From Flavobacteriaceae bacterium UBA7684 (lineage in GTDB: Bacteria; Bacteroidota; Bacteroidia; Flavobacteriales; Flavobacteriaceae), in contig DLGW01000020.1 of the NCBI GenBank assembly GCA_002482885.1, forward strand, positions 1,409-65,408: a stretch of 64,000 bases of DNA. The letters are read 5' to 3'. Below the pieces are notes generated by a model, which worked only from the letters and a program-made list of their open reading frames with translations, was not told the origin of the DNA and ran no database searches. The number at the start of each line of letters is the position of its first letter. The first letter of the stretch is position 1. Shown here piece by piece: positions 25,473 to 35,697 of the stretch. Made by a program: the position numbers and the translations under genes.

Positions 25473-25796
25473 ATGAAAGAAGGGGTATACGCCATCTTAA
25501 AAGCCAAGTTTTTGGTCAGTCAAGACTCCGTTAATAATTGGGGTGTGATTGTTTTTTTAGTGTTTTTGTCTTTAGTCATGATTGCCAATATTCACTTTTT
25601 TGAAAGTAAACTAACCAAAATAGTAAAACTGCAAGGCGAAATTAAAGAATTGCGTTCGGAGTTTGTAGATGTGCGTTCTAGATTAATGCAGTTAAGAATG
25701 GAATCTTCTGTTTCTAAAAAAATGGAAGAAATTGAAATTTACCCTTCCGATGTACCCCCAGTAAGAATAAAAGTAGTTAAAAGCGAAAATAATTAA
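25473..25796 (+). CDS. ftsL: FtsL-like cell division protein
   Basis: A 107-residue bitopic protein: short cytoplasmic N-terminus, one membrane segment at about residues 24-46 (WGVIVFLVFLSLVMIANIHF), then a periplasmic coiled-coil (KLQGEIKELRSEFVDVRSRL). This is the shape of FtsL, which with FtsQ and a FtsB-like partner activates FtsW-FtsI during septal wall synthesis. Sequence identity to proteobacterial FtsL is not visible; the call rests on topology and position between rsmH and ftsI. It starts 2 bases after rsmH and ends 3 bases before ftsI. Confidence 0.85.
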   Translation: MKEGVYAILKAKFLVSQDSVNNWGVIVFLVFLSLVMIANIHFFESKLTKIVKLQGEIKELRSEFVDVRSRLMQLRMESSVSKKMEEIEIYPSDVPPVRIKVVKSENN

Positions 25797-25799
25797 TTC

Positions 25800-27797
25800 A
25801 TGATCATTCAAGATAAGCCTATTCCGTACAGACTTTATCTGGTTGCATTTGCTATATTTTTAGTAGCGGTGTTGATTGTTTTTCGTGTGGTAAATATTCA
25901 AGTTTCCGAAGGCGATAAGTATCGTGCTATTGCTAAAGAAAAATCTGTGAAACAAGTAGTTATCGAAGCTAATAAAGGCAATGTGTATTCTGCAGATGGT
26001 AGCTTGCTGGCGACTTCTATCCCTAAGTACGACATCCGATTCGATGCGGTGGCACCTAAAAAAGAACATTTTGAATTAAATTATAAATCCCTTTCGGATT
26101 CGTTGGCCATTATGATGGGTAAACCATCCAAATACTACGAACAAATTTTAAGAAAAGCCAGAGCTAATAAAAACAGATACTGTTTGATTGCTCGAAATTT
26201 AGGTTATACCGATTACGTAAAAATCAAGTCTTTTCCGCTATTTAATTTAGGACCTAATCAAGGAGGAATTATCGTAGAGCATAAAACTGTTCGCGAAAAT
26301 CCTATGGGAGCTATAGCAGACAGAACCATCGGTTACGAACGTAAAAATAAAGATGGGTCTTTAACCCGAGTAGGAATCGAAGGGGCTTACCATGAATATT
26401 TGAACGGAGAAAACGGCAGAAAATGGGTGCAAAAAATCGCAAAAAATCAATGGAAGCCCATTAGTGATAAAAATGCGATTGAGCCTAAAGATGGTGCAGA
26501 CATCATTACTACGATAGATGTTTATATTCAAGATATTGCTCATCATGCTTTATTAAAGCAGTTAGAATATTATAAAGCAGACCACGGATGTGTAGTGGTT
26601 ATGGAAACGGCTACTGGCGAAGTTAAAGCCATTTCTAATTTAGGAAGAACAGAGGACGGCAATTACTTTGAATCGGTAAATTATGCTATTTCTGAATCTC
26701 ACGAACCTGGCTCTACCTTTAAATTATTAAGCTTAATGTCTTTAATCGAAGACAAAGTAGCCGATACGGGAACGGTGTACAATACCAATGGAGGAGAAAT
26801 TGTTATTTATGGCAAACGAGTAAGAGATTCTAAAAAAGGAGGTTACGGACAAATTTCGTTAGCCAAAGCTTTTGAATTGTCTTCTAATACCGCCATTGTA
26901 CAAGCGGTTTATGATAATTATAAAACCAATCCAGAACAATTTGTAGAAAGATTAAACAGTATGGGTTTAAATAAACCTTTGGGTTTGTCTTTAAAAGGAG
27001 AAGGCCGAGCGTTTATTCCACAACCTAAAACTAACTATTGGTCGGGTTTGTCTTTGCCTTGGATGGCTTATGGTTACGGGGTTTTAATGACGCCTATGCA
27101 AACTTTAACCGTTTATAATGCCATTGCTAATAATGGCGAAATGGTAAAGCCAAGATTTGTGAAAGAGATTAAAGAAATGGATCAAACCATTGAAAAATTC
27201 GATAAAGAGGTTATTCATTCCAAAATATGTTCTGATGAAACCGTGCTTAAATTAAAAGCGGTTATGGAAAATGTAGTAAAAAGAGGTACGGGTTCTAAGC
27301 TGTATTCTAAAAACTTTTCCATGGCAGGTAAAACAGGAACCGCACAAGTGAATTATGCAGCGGGTAAAGATGGTATGTATTACGCTTCTTCTTTTGTGGG
27401 ATATTTTCCTGCCGATGCACCTAAATATTCTTGTATAGTAGTAGTGCATAAACCAGATGTAAGTTATGGCTATTACGGTGCCGATGTAGCAGGGCCTGTT
27501 TTCTTAAAAATTGCACAAAAAATATTTACAGACTCTCCAAGAACAGTTCAGTTGAAAGGATTGGCTAAGCGATATAAAAATCAATCAGCTAATTATACCA
27601 AATACAATCAATTGGTAAAACAAAAAGTTGATTTATTGCCTAATGTGGTGGGTATGGCTGGTATGGATGCGGTCGCTTTGTTGGAAAATTTAGGAGTAAA
27701 AGTAAAAGTAATTGGAGTAGGGAAAGTTCGCAAACAATCCATTAATCCAGGAGAATTGATAGGAAAAGATTTAACCGTAATGTTAGAATTATCGTGA
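25800..27797 (+). CDS. ftsI: Septal transpeptidase FtsI (PBP3) with C-terminal PASTA domain
   Basis: FtsI crosslinks peptidoglycan at the septum. The 665-residue protein has an N-terminal membrane anchor (LVAFAIFLVAVLIVFRVV, about residues 13-30), a pedestal domain, and a transpeptidase domain with catalytic S305-T-F-K308, S361-S-N363 and K511-T-G-T514. A single PASTA domain occupies roughly residues 605-665 (LLPNVVGMAGMDAVALLENL). PASTA on FtsI is normal in Bacteroidota but absent from E. coli FtsI. The stop overlaps the GTG start of murE by 4 bases. Confidence 0.96.
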   Translation: MIIQDKPIPYRLYLVAFAIFLVAVLIVFRVVNIQVSEGDKYRAIAKEKSVKQVVIEANKGNVYSADGSLLATSIPKYDIRFDAVAPKKEHFELNYKSLSDSLAIMMGKPSKYYEQILRKARANKNRYCLIARNLGYTDYVKIKSFPLFNLGPNQGGIIVEHKTVRENPMGAIADRTIGYERKNKDGSLTRVGIEGAYHEYLNGENGRKWVQKIAKNQWKPISDKNAIEPKDGADIITTIDVYIQDIAHHALLKQLEYYKADHGCVVVMETATGEVKAISNLGRTEDGNYFESVNYAISESHEPGSTFKLLSLMSLIEDKVADTGTVYNTNGGEIVIYGKRVRDSKKGGYGQISLAKAFELSSNTAIVQAVYDNYKTNPEQFVERLNSMGLNKPLGLSLKGEGRAFIPQPKTNYWSGLSLPWMAYGYGVLMTPMQTLTVYNAIANNGEMVKPRFVKEIKEMDQTIEKFDKEVIHSKICSDETVLKLKAVMENVVKRGTGSKLYSKNFSMAGKTGTAQVNYAAGKDGMYYASSFVGYFPADAPKYSCIVVVHKPDVSYGYYGADVAGPVFLKIAQKIFTDSPRTVQLKGLAKRYKNQSANYTKYNQLVKQKVDLLPNVVGMAGMDAVALLENLGVKVKVIGVGKVRKQSINPGELIGKDLTVMLELS

Positions 27798-29245
27798 AAA
27801 TATTAAAAGACATATTGTATAAAGTAGCCATAGAAGCGGTACAAGGTTCTACAGAAGTGGCTATTAATAACATTGAATTCGATTCTAGAAAAATTTCTTT
27901 AAACGATGTTTTTCTAGCCATTAAAGGAACTCAGTCCGATGGACACGAGTTTATCGATAAAGCGTTGTCTTTAGGTGCATCGGTAATTATTTGCGAAGAA
28001 TTTCCTAAAAAAATAGTAGTAGGAGTAACCTATGTACAAGTAAAAAACAGCAGTAGTGCTTTGGCATTTATGGCGGCTAATTATTACGAAGAGCCTTCTA
28101 AAAAATTAAAATTAGTAGGAGTAACAGGTACTAACGGAAAAACAACCATTACTACCCTGTTATATCAAATGTTTAAAAAAGCAGGCTATAAAGTAGGCTT
28201 GTTGTCTACCGTAAAAATTATGGTAGATGAGCAAGAATTTAAAGCTACGCATACCACCCCCGATTCTTTAACCTTGAATTATTATTTGAATGAAATGGTT
28301 AATCAGGGAGTAGATTACTGTTTTATGGAGGTGAGTTCGCATGGGATTCACCAAAAAAGAACCGAAGGATTAACTTTTGTGGGCGGGGTATTTACCAATT
28401 TGTCTCATGATCACTTAGATTATCACGCTTCGTTTGCGGAATATCGCGATGTTAAAAAATCATTTTTTGACGGTTTAACCAAAGAAGCTTTTGCCATTAC
28501 CAATGCCGATGATAAAAATGGAGTAGTGATGTTGCAAAATACAAAAGCTAAAAAATTTACTTACGCTTTAAAATCATTTGCCGATTACAAAGCCAGAATA
28601 TTAGAAAATCAAATCACAGGTTTACAACTTAAAATCAACGATAAAGAAGTTTGGGTAAAACTTATTGGGGATTTTAATGCTTACAATTTATTAGCCATTT
28701 ACGGAGTTGCCCTACAGTTAGGATTAGATGAATTAGAAGTATTGCGTTTGTTGAGTGAGTTAGAAAGTGTGGCGGGTAGATTCCAATATTTTATTTCCGA
28801 TAACGGAGTAACAGCCATTGTAGATTATGCTCACACGCCCGATGCATTGGAAAATGTAATCAGTACCATTAATTCCATCCGAACCAACAATGAACAATTG
28901 ATTACAGTAGTAGGTTGTGGTGGTGATCGCGATAAATTCAAACGCCCAGTTATGGCTCAAATCGCTTCTTCGTTAAGCGATAAAGTCATTTTTACTGCCG
29001 ATAATCCGCGTTCCGAAGATCCAGAAGTCATTCTTGCCGAAATGGAAAAAGGAGTAGAGCCTCATAATTATAAAAGAACCCTTACCATTTTAGACAGAAA
29101 ACAAGCCATTAAAACCGCTTGTCAAATGGCACAACCAAAGGACATTATTCTAATTGCAGGAAAAGGACACGAAACCTATCAGGAAATCAAAGGTGTGCGA
29201 TACGATTTTGACGATTTAAAAATCGTAAAGGAGTTTTTAGAGTAG
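27794..29245 (+). CDS. murE: UDP-MurNAc-tripeptide synthetase MurE
   Basis: MurE adds the third amino acid, probably meso-diaminopimelate, to UDP-MurNAc-dipeptide. The 483 residues show VTGTNGKTTITTL near residue 111 (ATP loop), TTPDSLTLNYYL, SSHGIHQKRTEGL, and the DAP-recognition region with NPRSEDPE in the C-terminal domain (TADNPRSEDPEVILAEME), the DNPR motif typical of DAP-adding enzymes. It starts with GTG overlapping the ftsI stop, so the two are translationally coupled. An 85-base gap with word-like repeats separates it from mraY. Confidence 0.97.
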   Translation: MKILKDILYKVAIEAVQGSTEVAINNIEFDSRKISLNDVFLAIKGTQSDGHEFIDKALSLGASVIICEEFPKKIVVGVTYVQVKNSSSALAFMAANYYEEPSKKLKLVGVTGTNGKTTITTLLYQMFKKAGYKVGLLSTVKIMVDEQEFKATHTTPDSLTLNYYLNEMVNQGVDYCFMEVSSHGIHQKRTEGLTFVGGVFTNLSHDHLDYHASFAEYRDVKKSFFDGLTKEAFAITNADDKNGVVMLQNTKAKKFTYALKSFADYKARILENQITGLQLKINDKEVWVKLIGDFNAYNLLAIYGVALQLGLDELEVLRLLSELESVAGRFQYFISDNGVTAIVDYAHTPDALENVISTINSIRTNNEQLITVVGCGGDRDKFKRPVMAQIASSLSDKVIFTADNPRSEDPEVILAEMEKGVEPHNYKRTLTILDRKQAIKTACQMAQPKDIILIAGKGHETYQEIKGVRYDFDDLKIVKEFLE

Positions 29246-29330
29246 TGTGATTAAAAAATTTAATGATTAAAACTGAAAGCCGACAGCCCAAAGCTGAAAG
29301 CAAAAAACGATAAACTTAAACTATAAACGA

Positions 29331-30560
29331 ATGCTGTACTATTTATTTGAATATCTAGACAAAACATTAAGCGTACCAGGAGCAGGAGTGTTTCAATACA
29401 TCTCTTTTCGTTCGGCGTTGGCTATTATTTTATCGTTAGGCTTTTCTACCATTTTTGGTAAAAGAGTCATTGATTTTTTAAGAAAACAACAAGTCGGTGA
29501 AACCGTTCGTGATTTGGGTTTAAAAGGACAAAACGAAAAATCGGGCACGCCAACCATGGGGGGTATCATTATTATTTTGGCCACTTTGGTTCCTGTACTG
29601 TTGTTAGCCAAACTGAATAACATTTATGTAATTCTATTAATTGTAACCACTCTATGGATGGGAGCGATTGGATTTATAGATGATTATATTAAGGTCTTTA
29701 AAAAAGATAAAGAAGGTTTAAAAGGTATCTTTAAAGTAATTGGTCAAGTAGGTTTGGGTTTAATTGTGGGTAGCGTTTTATACTTCCACCCCGAGGTTAC
29801 CGTAAGCAAAGATACTTCTAGGTCTAACCTGTTTAATAATCAAATAGAAAATGTAGTTATTCCAGCTACGCATCAAGAAAAATCAACGGCAACAACCATC
29901 CCTTTTACTAAAAACAACGAATTGGATTATGCGGAGTTTTTAGCTTGGATGGGTGAGGGTTATCAAGATTATGCTTGGTTAATATTTATTCCAGTAGTCA
30001 TATTTATTGTAACGGCTATTTCTAACGGAGCCAATTTAACCGACGGAATCGACGGGTTAGCTGCGGGAACTTCGGCTATAGTTGTGGTTACTTTAGGTTT
30101 GTTTGCTTGGATTTCGGGGAACATCATTTTTTCAGATTACTTGAACGTGATGTACATACCTAATTCGGGCGAGATGACCATTTTTATAGCCGCTTTTGTA
30201 GGTGCTTTAATTGGATTTTTATGGTACAATACTTTTCCAGCTCAAGTTTTTATGGGCGATACCGGAAGTTTAACCATTGGCGGAATCATTGCGGTGTTGG
30301 CGATTGCTGTTCGTAAAGAATTGTTATTGCCGATTTTATGTGGGGTGTTTTTAATCGAGAATCTATCGGTAGTACTACAAGTCAGTTATTTTAAATACAC
30401 CAAAAAGAAATTCGGAGAAGGACGCAGAATCTTTTTAATGTCTCCGTTGCACCATCATTTTCAAAAGAAAGGCTATCACGAAAGTAAAATAGTAACCCGA
30501 TTTTTTATTGTAGGAATCTTGTTGGCAGTGCTTTCGGTTGTAACATTAAAATTAAGATAA
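29331..30560 (+). CDS. mraY: Phospho-MurNAc-pentapeptide transferase MraY
   Basis: MraY makes lipid I by moving phospho-MurNAc-pentapeptide to undecaprenyl phosphate in the inner membrane. The 409-residue polytopic protein has GTPTMGGIIII near residue 64, the catalytic Asp pair in GFIDDYIKVFKKDKEGL, NGANLTDGIDGLAAGTSA, FMGDTGSLTIGG and the cytoplasmic LHHHFQKKG. It is longer than E. coli MraY because of an insertion at about residues 150-205 (from HPEVTVSKDTSRSN), which is usual in Bacteroidota. murD follows after 1 base. Confidence 0.97.
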   Translation: MLYYLFEYLDKTLSVPGAGVFQYISFRSALAIILSLGFSTIFGKRVIDFLRKQQVGETVRDLGLKGQNEKSGTPTMGGIIIILATLVPVLLLAKLNNIYVILLIVTTLWMGAIGFIDDYIKVFKKDKEGLKGIFKVIGQVGLGLIVGSVLYFHPEVTVSKDTSRSNLFNNQIENVVIPATHQEKSTATTIPFTKNNELDYAEFLAWMGEGYQDYAWLIFIPVVIFIVTAISNGANLTDGIDGLAAGTSAIVVVTLGLFAWISGNIIFSDYLNVMYIPNSGEMTIFIAAFVGALIGFLWYNTFPAQVFMGDTGSLTIGGIIAVLAIAVRKELLLPILCGVFLIENLSVVLQVSYFKYTKKKFGEGRRIFLMSPLHHHFQKKGYHESKIVTRFFIVGILLAVLSVVTLKLR

Positions 30561-30561
30561 C

Positions 30562-31893
30562 ATGAAATTGGTCATATTAGGCGGAGGCGAAAGCGGTGTG
30601 GGTACGGCCATTTTGGGGCAGTCCAAAGGCTATGACGTTTTTGTTTCAGATTTTGGTAAAATCAAAGATTCTTATAAAAAGGTATTGAATCAGTACCAAA
30701 TTGTGTGGGAAGAAGAAAAACATACCGAATCGGAAATTTTAACCGCCGATGTAGTGATGAAAAGTCCTGGAATTCCCGATAAAGCGCCTATCGTAAAAAA
30801 ATTAAAAGAAAAAGGGATTCCCGTGATTTCTGAAATTGAATTTGCAGCACCATTTACCAAGGCAATTATTATTGGAATTACAGGCAGTAACGGAAAAACT
30901 ACCACCACTACTTTAACCCATCATTTATTAAAGTCTGGGGAATTAAATGTAGGAATTGCAGGGAACATCGGAAAAAGTTTTGCTTGGCAAGTAGCCGAAG
31001 AAAATCACGATGTGTATGTGTTGGAATTAAGCAGTTTTCAGCTAGATGGCATCGTAGATTTTAAACCACATATTGCCGTGATTACCAACATCAGCCCAGA
31101 TCATTTAGACCGATACAATTACGATTACAATTTATACATCAATGCTAAGTTTAGAATTACCATGAATCAAACTTCAGAAGATTATTTGATTTATGATTTC
31201 GAGGATGAAGCTTCCTTGGAGTGGTTAAAAAACCACAGCGTCAAAGCTCAATTATTGCCTTTTTCCTTACAACAAGAATTAACACTAGGAGCATACGAAA
31301 AACAAAACACCATAACAGTAAAAACTAAAAACGACGAATTTACTATGAATACAAACCTTTTAAATCTACAAGGCAAGCACAATGTAAAAAATGCAATGGC
31401 TGCCACCACTATCGCTCAGATTATGAGAATCAGAAAGCAAACCATTCGCGAAAGCTTATCTAATTTTCAAGGTGTTGAGCATCGTTTAGAAAAAGTTCAA
31501 AAAGTAAACGAGGTATTATATATCAACGATTCTAAAGCGACTAATGTAAATTCTGTTTTTTATGCTTTAGAAAGTATGGAAAATCCTACTGTTTGGATTG
31601 TGGGTGGAGTAGATAAAGGAAACGATTATATGGAATTAATGCCATTGGTTCGCGAGAAAGTAAAAGCCATTATTTGTTTAGGAGTCGATAATCAAAAAAT
31701 TATTGATGCTTTTAAAGATGTGATTGATGTGATTGTAGAATCAGGAAGCATGCAAGATGCGGTTTACAAAGCCAAAAGATTAACTGAAAAAGGCGACACG
31801 GTATTGTTGTCTCCAGCTTGTGCCAGTTTTGATTTATTCGAAAACTACGAAGACAGAGGTCGCCAGTTCAAAGAAGCAGTTCATAATTTGTAG
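30562..31893 (+). CDS. murD: UDP-MurNAc-L-alanine:D-glutamate ligase MurD
   Basis: MurD adds D-glutamate to UDP-MurNAc-L-Ala. The 443 residues start with a Rossmann-like LVILGGGESGVGTAILG, then ATP loop IGITGSNGKTTTTTL near residue 110, then ISPDHLDRY and the C-terminal NDSKATNVNSVFYALE and LLSPACASFDLFENYEDRG. All ligase motifs are intact. It is followed by a 93-base spacer of word-like repeats before ftsW. Confidence 0.97.
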   Translation: MKLVILGGGESGVGTAILGQSKGYDVFVSDFGKIKDSYKKVLNQYQIVWEEEKHTESEILTADVVMKSPGIPDKAPIVKKLKEKGIPVISEIEFAAPFTKAIIIGITGSNGKTTTTTLTHHLLKSGELNVGIAGNIGKSFAWQVAEENHDVYVLELSSFQLDGIVDFKPHIAVITNISPDHLDRYNYDYNLYINAKFRITMNQTSEDYLIYDFEDEASLEWLKNHSVKAQLLPFSLQQELTLGAYEKQNTITVKTKNDEFTMNTNLLNLQGKHNVKNAMAATTIAQIMRIRKQTIRESLSNFQGVEHRLEKVQKVNEVLYINDSKATNVNSVFYALESMENPTVWIVGGVDKGNDYMELMPLVREKVKAIICLGVDNQKIIDAFKDVIDVIVESGSMQDAVYKAKRLTEKGDTVLLSPACASFDLFENYEDRGRQFKEAVHNL

Positions 31894-31986
31894 TTATTTG
31901 TTTCAGGTTTGCTTCGCTGTTTCAAGTTTCATAATAAGCATATTTAAAAATTTATAATTCAACATTCATAATTCACCATTAAAAAA
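31894..31986. repeat. Word-like low-complexity spacer between murD and ftsW
   Basis: It contains TTTCAGGTTT and TTTCAAGTTTC words followed by AATTCAACATTCATAATTC-type words. The same style of sequence occurs at 5571-5615, 19627-19660, 29266-29330 and 42581-42690. No gene or terminator hairpin is seen. Confidence 0.6.
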
Positions 31987-33255
31987 ATGGCTAGTATACA
32001 TTCTTTCGTCGAGAATTTAAAAGGAGATAAAACCATTTGGGCAATTATTACCCTATTGGCTATATTTTCCTTTTTACCAGTATACAGTGCCAGTAGTAAT
32101 TTGGTTTATGTTTATGGCAGGGGAAATACGTTTAGTTATTTGCTAAAACACCTGAGTCATTTAATCGTCGGTTTTTGTTTTGTTTTTTTTATACATCGTT
32201 TTCCTTATTTGCGTTTTCGTATCGCATCTAAGCTTTTATTAGCCTTAATGATTCCTTTGTTGGTTTATACCTTATTACAAGGAACCACCATAGGAGGGGC
32301 TAATGCCAGTCGTTGGTTAAATATATTCGGCATGTCTTTTCAGCCTTCTACCACTGCTTTTTTGGTGTTGATGATTTATGTAGCGCGCCATTTAGCCAAA
32401 TATTATGGTAAAGAAATTAGTTTCCAACAATCTTTATTAAGGTTGTGGATGCCTGTTTTAGTTGTAGTAATGTTGGTATTGCCTGCTAACTTTTCTACTG
32501 CTGCCCTTATCTTTTTAATGGTGTTGGTGTTGGTTTTTATCAGCGGATATCCTATTAAATATTTAGCGCAAGTGGTGGGTATTGGAGCAGGAGCGTTAGC
32601 TTTGTTTATCACATTAGCGTTGACTTTTCCAGATGCTATGCCGAACCGTGTGCAAACTTGGAAAAGCAGAATCGAAAATTTTACCAGTGCCGAAACCGAA
32701 GCGGCTAACGAAGATGAAAACTATCAAGTAGAAAAAGCCAAAATGGCTATAGCTACTGGAGGAATAACGGGTTTAGGGCCTGGAAAAAGTTTGCAAAAGA
32801 ATTTTTTACCTCAATCATCTTCGGATTTTATTTTTGCCATTATTGTGGAAGAATACGGATTAATCATGGCTGGTTTATTGGTTTTTTTATATCTGTTATT
32901 ACTTTTTAGATTCATTATACAAGCAGGCAAAGCACCCACTGTTTTTGGAAGATTATTGATTCTAGGATTAGGATTGCCCATTATTGCTCAAGCCTTAATT
33001 AATATGTGCGTAGCGGTTAATTTATTGCCTGTTACCGGACAAACTTTGCCTTTGATTAGCAGTGGAGGTACTTCCATTTGGATGACTTGTATTGCGTTAG
33101 GGGTAATTTTAAGTGTGACTAATCGTGAAGAAGTCCTTCCTACATTAGAAAATGAAAGTGACCTTCCGTCCGAAAACGATACATACAGTATAGAAGATAC
33201 CCAATCTCAAGACCCTAAAATCAATCCGTTAACCGTTGTACAAAATCAATCTTAA
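31987..33255 (+). CDS. ftsW: Septal peptidoglycan polymerase FtsW (SEDS family)
   Basis: FtsW polymerises glycan strands from lipid II at the septum together with FtsI. The 422-residue polytopic protein has about ten membrane segments and SEDS motifs: GGANASRWLNIFGMSFQPS near residue 100, ATGGITGLGPGKSLQKNFLP before the catalytic region, PQSSSDFIFAIIVEEYGL, and SSGGTSIWMTC. The ~45-residue acidic C-terminal tail is cytoplasmic. Its frame overlaps the region just upstream of murG. Confidence 0.95.
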   Translation: MASIHSFVENLKGDKTIWAIITLLAIFSFLPVYSASSNLVYVYGRGNTFSYLLKHLSHLIVGFCFVFFIHRFPYLRFRIASKLLLALMIPLLVYTLLQGTTIGGANASRWLNIFGMSFQPSTTAFLVLMIYVARHLAKYYGKEISFQQSLLRLWMPVLVVVMLVLPANFSTAALIFLMVLVLVFISGYPIKYLAQVVGIGAGALALFITLALTFPDAMPNRVQTWKSRIENFTSAETEAANEDENYQVEKAKMAIATGGITGLGPGKSLQKNFLPQSSSDFIFAIIVEEYGLIMAGLLVFLYLLLLFRFIIQAGKAPTVFGRLLILGLGLPIIAQALINMCVAVNLLPVTGQTLPLISSGGTSIWMTCIALGVILSVTNREEVLPTLENESDLPSENDTYSIEDTQSQDPKINPLTVVQNQS

Positions 33256-33256
33256 A

Positions 33257-34348
33257 ATGGATAAAGTATATAAGTTTATTATTAGCGGAGGAGGAACAGG
33301 TGGGCATATTTATCCAGCTATTGCTATTGCTAATGAATTAAAATCACAATACCCCAATGCTGATATTTTGTTTGTAGGGGCAAGCGATAAAATGGAAATG
33401 CAAAAAGTTCCACAAGCAGGTTATCCTATTCAAGGATTGTGGATTGCAGGATTACAACGCAGGCTGACTTTACAAAATTTATTGTTTCCGTTTAAGTTGC
33501 TTTTTAGTTTGATTAAAGCAGGATGGATTGTAAAAACATTCAAACCCGATGCGGTGATTGGTACAGGTGGATTTGCTAGTGGGCCTTTATTACAAATGGC
33601 GGCTTTGTTTGGTATCCCAACCGTGGTGCAAGAACAAAATTCTTACCCGGGAATTACCAATAAAATGTTAGCCAGTAAGGCCAAAGTGATTTGTGTGGCT
33701 TACGAAAACTTAGAAAGATTTTTTCCAAAACATAAAATCGTTTTAACAGGAAATCCCGTTCGCCAAGATTTATTAATGGTGGGTGAAAAAAAATCCGAAG
33801 CCCTTTCTCATTTTAAACTAGATACAAACAAAAAAACCTTATTGGTGTTAGGGGGCAGTTTAGGTGCCCGAAGAATCAATCAACTCATAGAAAAAGAACT
33901 AGAATCTATTTTAGCTCAAAACATACAGGTGATTTGGCAGTGTGGTAAATTGTACATTAATGATTATCAAAAGCACAATCAAAAAAATGTACAAGTGCTG
34001 GCATTTATTGAAAGAATGGATTTGGTATATGCTGCTGCAGATGTGGTGGTTTCTCGAGCAGGCGCTTCGTCGGTTTCTGAATTATGTATAGTGGGTAAAC
34101 CGGTGATTTATATTCCTTCGCCAAATGTGGCCGAAGACCATCAAACCAAAAATGCACAAGCTATTGTCGATAAAAACGCTGCGATTTTAATCCGAGAGAA
34201 AGATTTAGAAGCACAATTTTCGGTAAAACTTCAAGACTTATTTCAAAACGAAGCGTTACAAAAAGAATTGGCTACAAACAGCAAAAAAATGGCAAAACCC
34301 AACGCCACAAAAGATATTGTTAATCAAATTATACCCCTATTATCGTGA
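33257..34348 (+). CDS. murG: Lipid II synthase MurG (GlcNAc transferase)
   Basis: MurG transfers GlcNAc from UDP-GlcNAc to lipid I at the inner face of the membrane. The GT-B protein has the N-terminal G loop ISGGGTGGHIYPAIAIA, second G loop GTGGFASGPLL, LVLGGSLGARRIN at the inter-domain junction, and donor-site VSRAGASSVSELCIVGKP. I start at ATG 33257, giving MDKVYKFIISGGGTGGH; an in-frame upstream TTG at 33236 would add seven residues inside the ftsW coding region. The stop overlaps the GTG of murC by 4 bases. Confidence 0.97.
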   Translation: MDKVYKFIISGGGTGGHIYPAIAIANELKSQYPNADILFVGASDKMEMQKVPQAGYPIQGLWIAGLQRRLTLQNLLFPFKLLFSLIKAGWIVKTFKPDAVIGTGGFASGPLLQMAALFGIPTVVQEQNSYPGITNKMLASKAKVICVAYENLERFFPKHKIVLTGNPVRQDLLMVGEKKSEALSHFKLDTNKKTLLVLGGSLGARRINQLIEKELESILAQNIQVIWQCGKLYINDYQKHNQKNVQVLAFIERMDLVYAAADVVVSRAGASSVSELCIVGKPVIYIPSPNVAEDHQTKNAQAIVDKNAAILIREKDLEAQFSVKLQDLFQNEALQKELATNSKKMAKPNATKDIVNQIIPLLS

Positions 34349-35697
34349 GGTTACATCAAATACATCAAGTTTATTTTATTGGCATAGGTGGTATAGGAAT
34401 GAGTGCCTTAGCTAGATATTTTAAAAATATAGGCAAACACGTAGCGGGTTACGATAAAACCCCTACCGAACTTACCCGAGAATTAGAAGGTATGGGCATA
34501 GAGGTGCATTACGAAGATAATTTGGATTTAATCAGTCCTGTTTATTTGAATAAAGAAAATACCTTAATCATCATTACTCCTGCCATTCCTAAAGATCATA
34601 AAGAATGGAATTATTTTATTCAGAATGATTTTGAAATTAAAAAACGAGCGAAAGTATTGGGAATCATTACCAAAGATACTTACTGTTTTGCAGTGGCGGG
34701 TACCCATGGAAAAACTACTACTTCTAGTATTTTAGGACACATTTTATACCAATCAGGGGTAGATGTTACTGCTTTTGTAGGTGGAATTGTAGAAAATTAT
34801 AATTCTAATTTAATTGGAGATGGCGAAAAGGTAACTGTAGTAGAAGCCGATGAATTTGATCGTTCTTTTTTGCATTTACATCCTGATGTAGCTTGTGTTA
34901 CTTCTATGGATGCCGATCATTTGGATATTTACGGAGATACGGCTTCTATAGAAGCGTCTTTTAAAGAATTTGCTTATAAAATTACCGATAAAGAGCGTTT
35001 GTTTATTCCTGTAGGATTGCCATTAGAAGCTACCGAAGTAAGTATTAATAACGGCGGAGCCTATACGGTTAAAAATGTAAAAGTGGTAGAAGGTGCTTAT
35101 GTTTTTGACATTCAAACGCCTAAAGAATATTTAAAAGAGGTTGCTTTTTCCTTGCCAGGAAAACACAATTTAACCAATGCTTTGTTGGCCTTCTCTATGG
35201 CTTATAGTTATGGGGTAAATCCAAAGGAAATCATAAAAGCTTTAGCCTCATTTAAAGGAGTAAAAAGAAGATTTTCTTATCAAATTAAAACGCCTGATTT
35301 AGTTTATATAGATGATTATGCACACCATCCTACCGAAATTAATGCAGTACATCAGGCGGTTAGGGAATTATATCCTACTAAAAAAGTATTAGCCATATTT
35401 CAGCCCCATTTGTTTAGTCGTACCAAAGATTTTGTTGATGGATTCGCTGAAAGTTTGTCGCAGTTTGACCAAGTATTGTTGTTAGATATTTATCCTGCCC
35501 GAGAATTGCCTATGGAAGGAGTGACCTCGGATTGGTTATTAGGTAAAATCAATAATTCCAATAAAAAACTAATTGCCAAAACAGCTTTAACGGCAGAGTT
35601 GAAAGCCACAGATTGCACCGTAATTGTAACCATCGGAGCAGGAGATATTGGGGAATTAACCGGATTAGTAAAAGAAACATTGAATGAAAAAAAATAG
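34345..35697 (+). CDS. murC: UDP-N-acetylmuramate:L-alanine ligase MurC
   Basis: MurC adds the first amino acid, L-alanine, to UDP-MurNAc. The 450 residues show the N-terminal YFIGIGGIGMSALARYF, ATP loop VAGTHGKTTTSSIL near residue 118, VVEADEFDRSFLHL, and the C-terminal YIDDYAHHPTEI and FQPHLFSRTKDF. It starts with GTG at 34345 overlapping the murG stop, and its own end overlaps ftsQ by 14 bases, indicating coupled translation. Confidence 0.97.
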   Translation: MRLHQIHQVYFIGIGGIGMSALARYFKNIGKHVAGYDKTPTELTRELEGMGIEVHYEDNLDLISPVYLNKENTLIIITPAIPKDHKEWNYFIQNDFEIKKRAKVLGIITKDTYCFAVAGTHGKTTTSSILGHILYQSGVDVTAFVGGIVENYNSNLIGDGEKVTVVEADEFDRSFLHLHPDVACVTSMDADHLDIYGDTASIEASFKEFAYKITDKERLFIPVGLPLEATEVSINNGGAYTVKNVKVVEGAYVFDIQTPKEYLKEVAFSLPGKHNLTNALLAFSMAYSYGVNPKEIIKALASFKGVKRRFSYQIKTPDLVYIDDYAHHPTEINAVHQAVRELYPTKKVLAIFQPHLFSRTKDFVDGFAESLSQFDQVLLLDIYPARELPMEGVTSDWLLGKINNSNKKLIAKTALTAELKATDCTVIVTIGAGDIGELTGLVKETLNEKK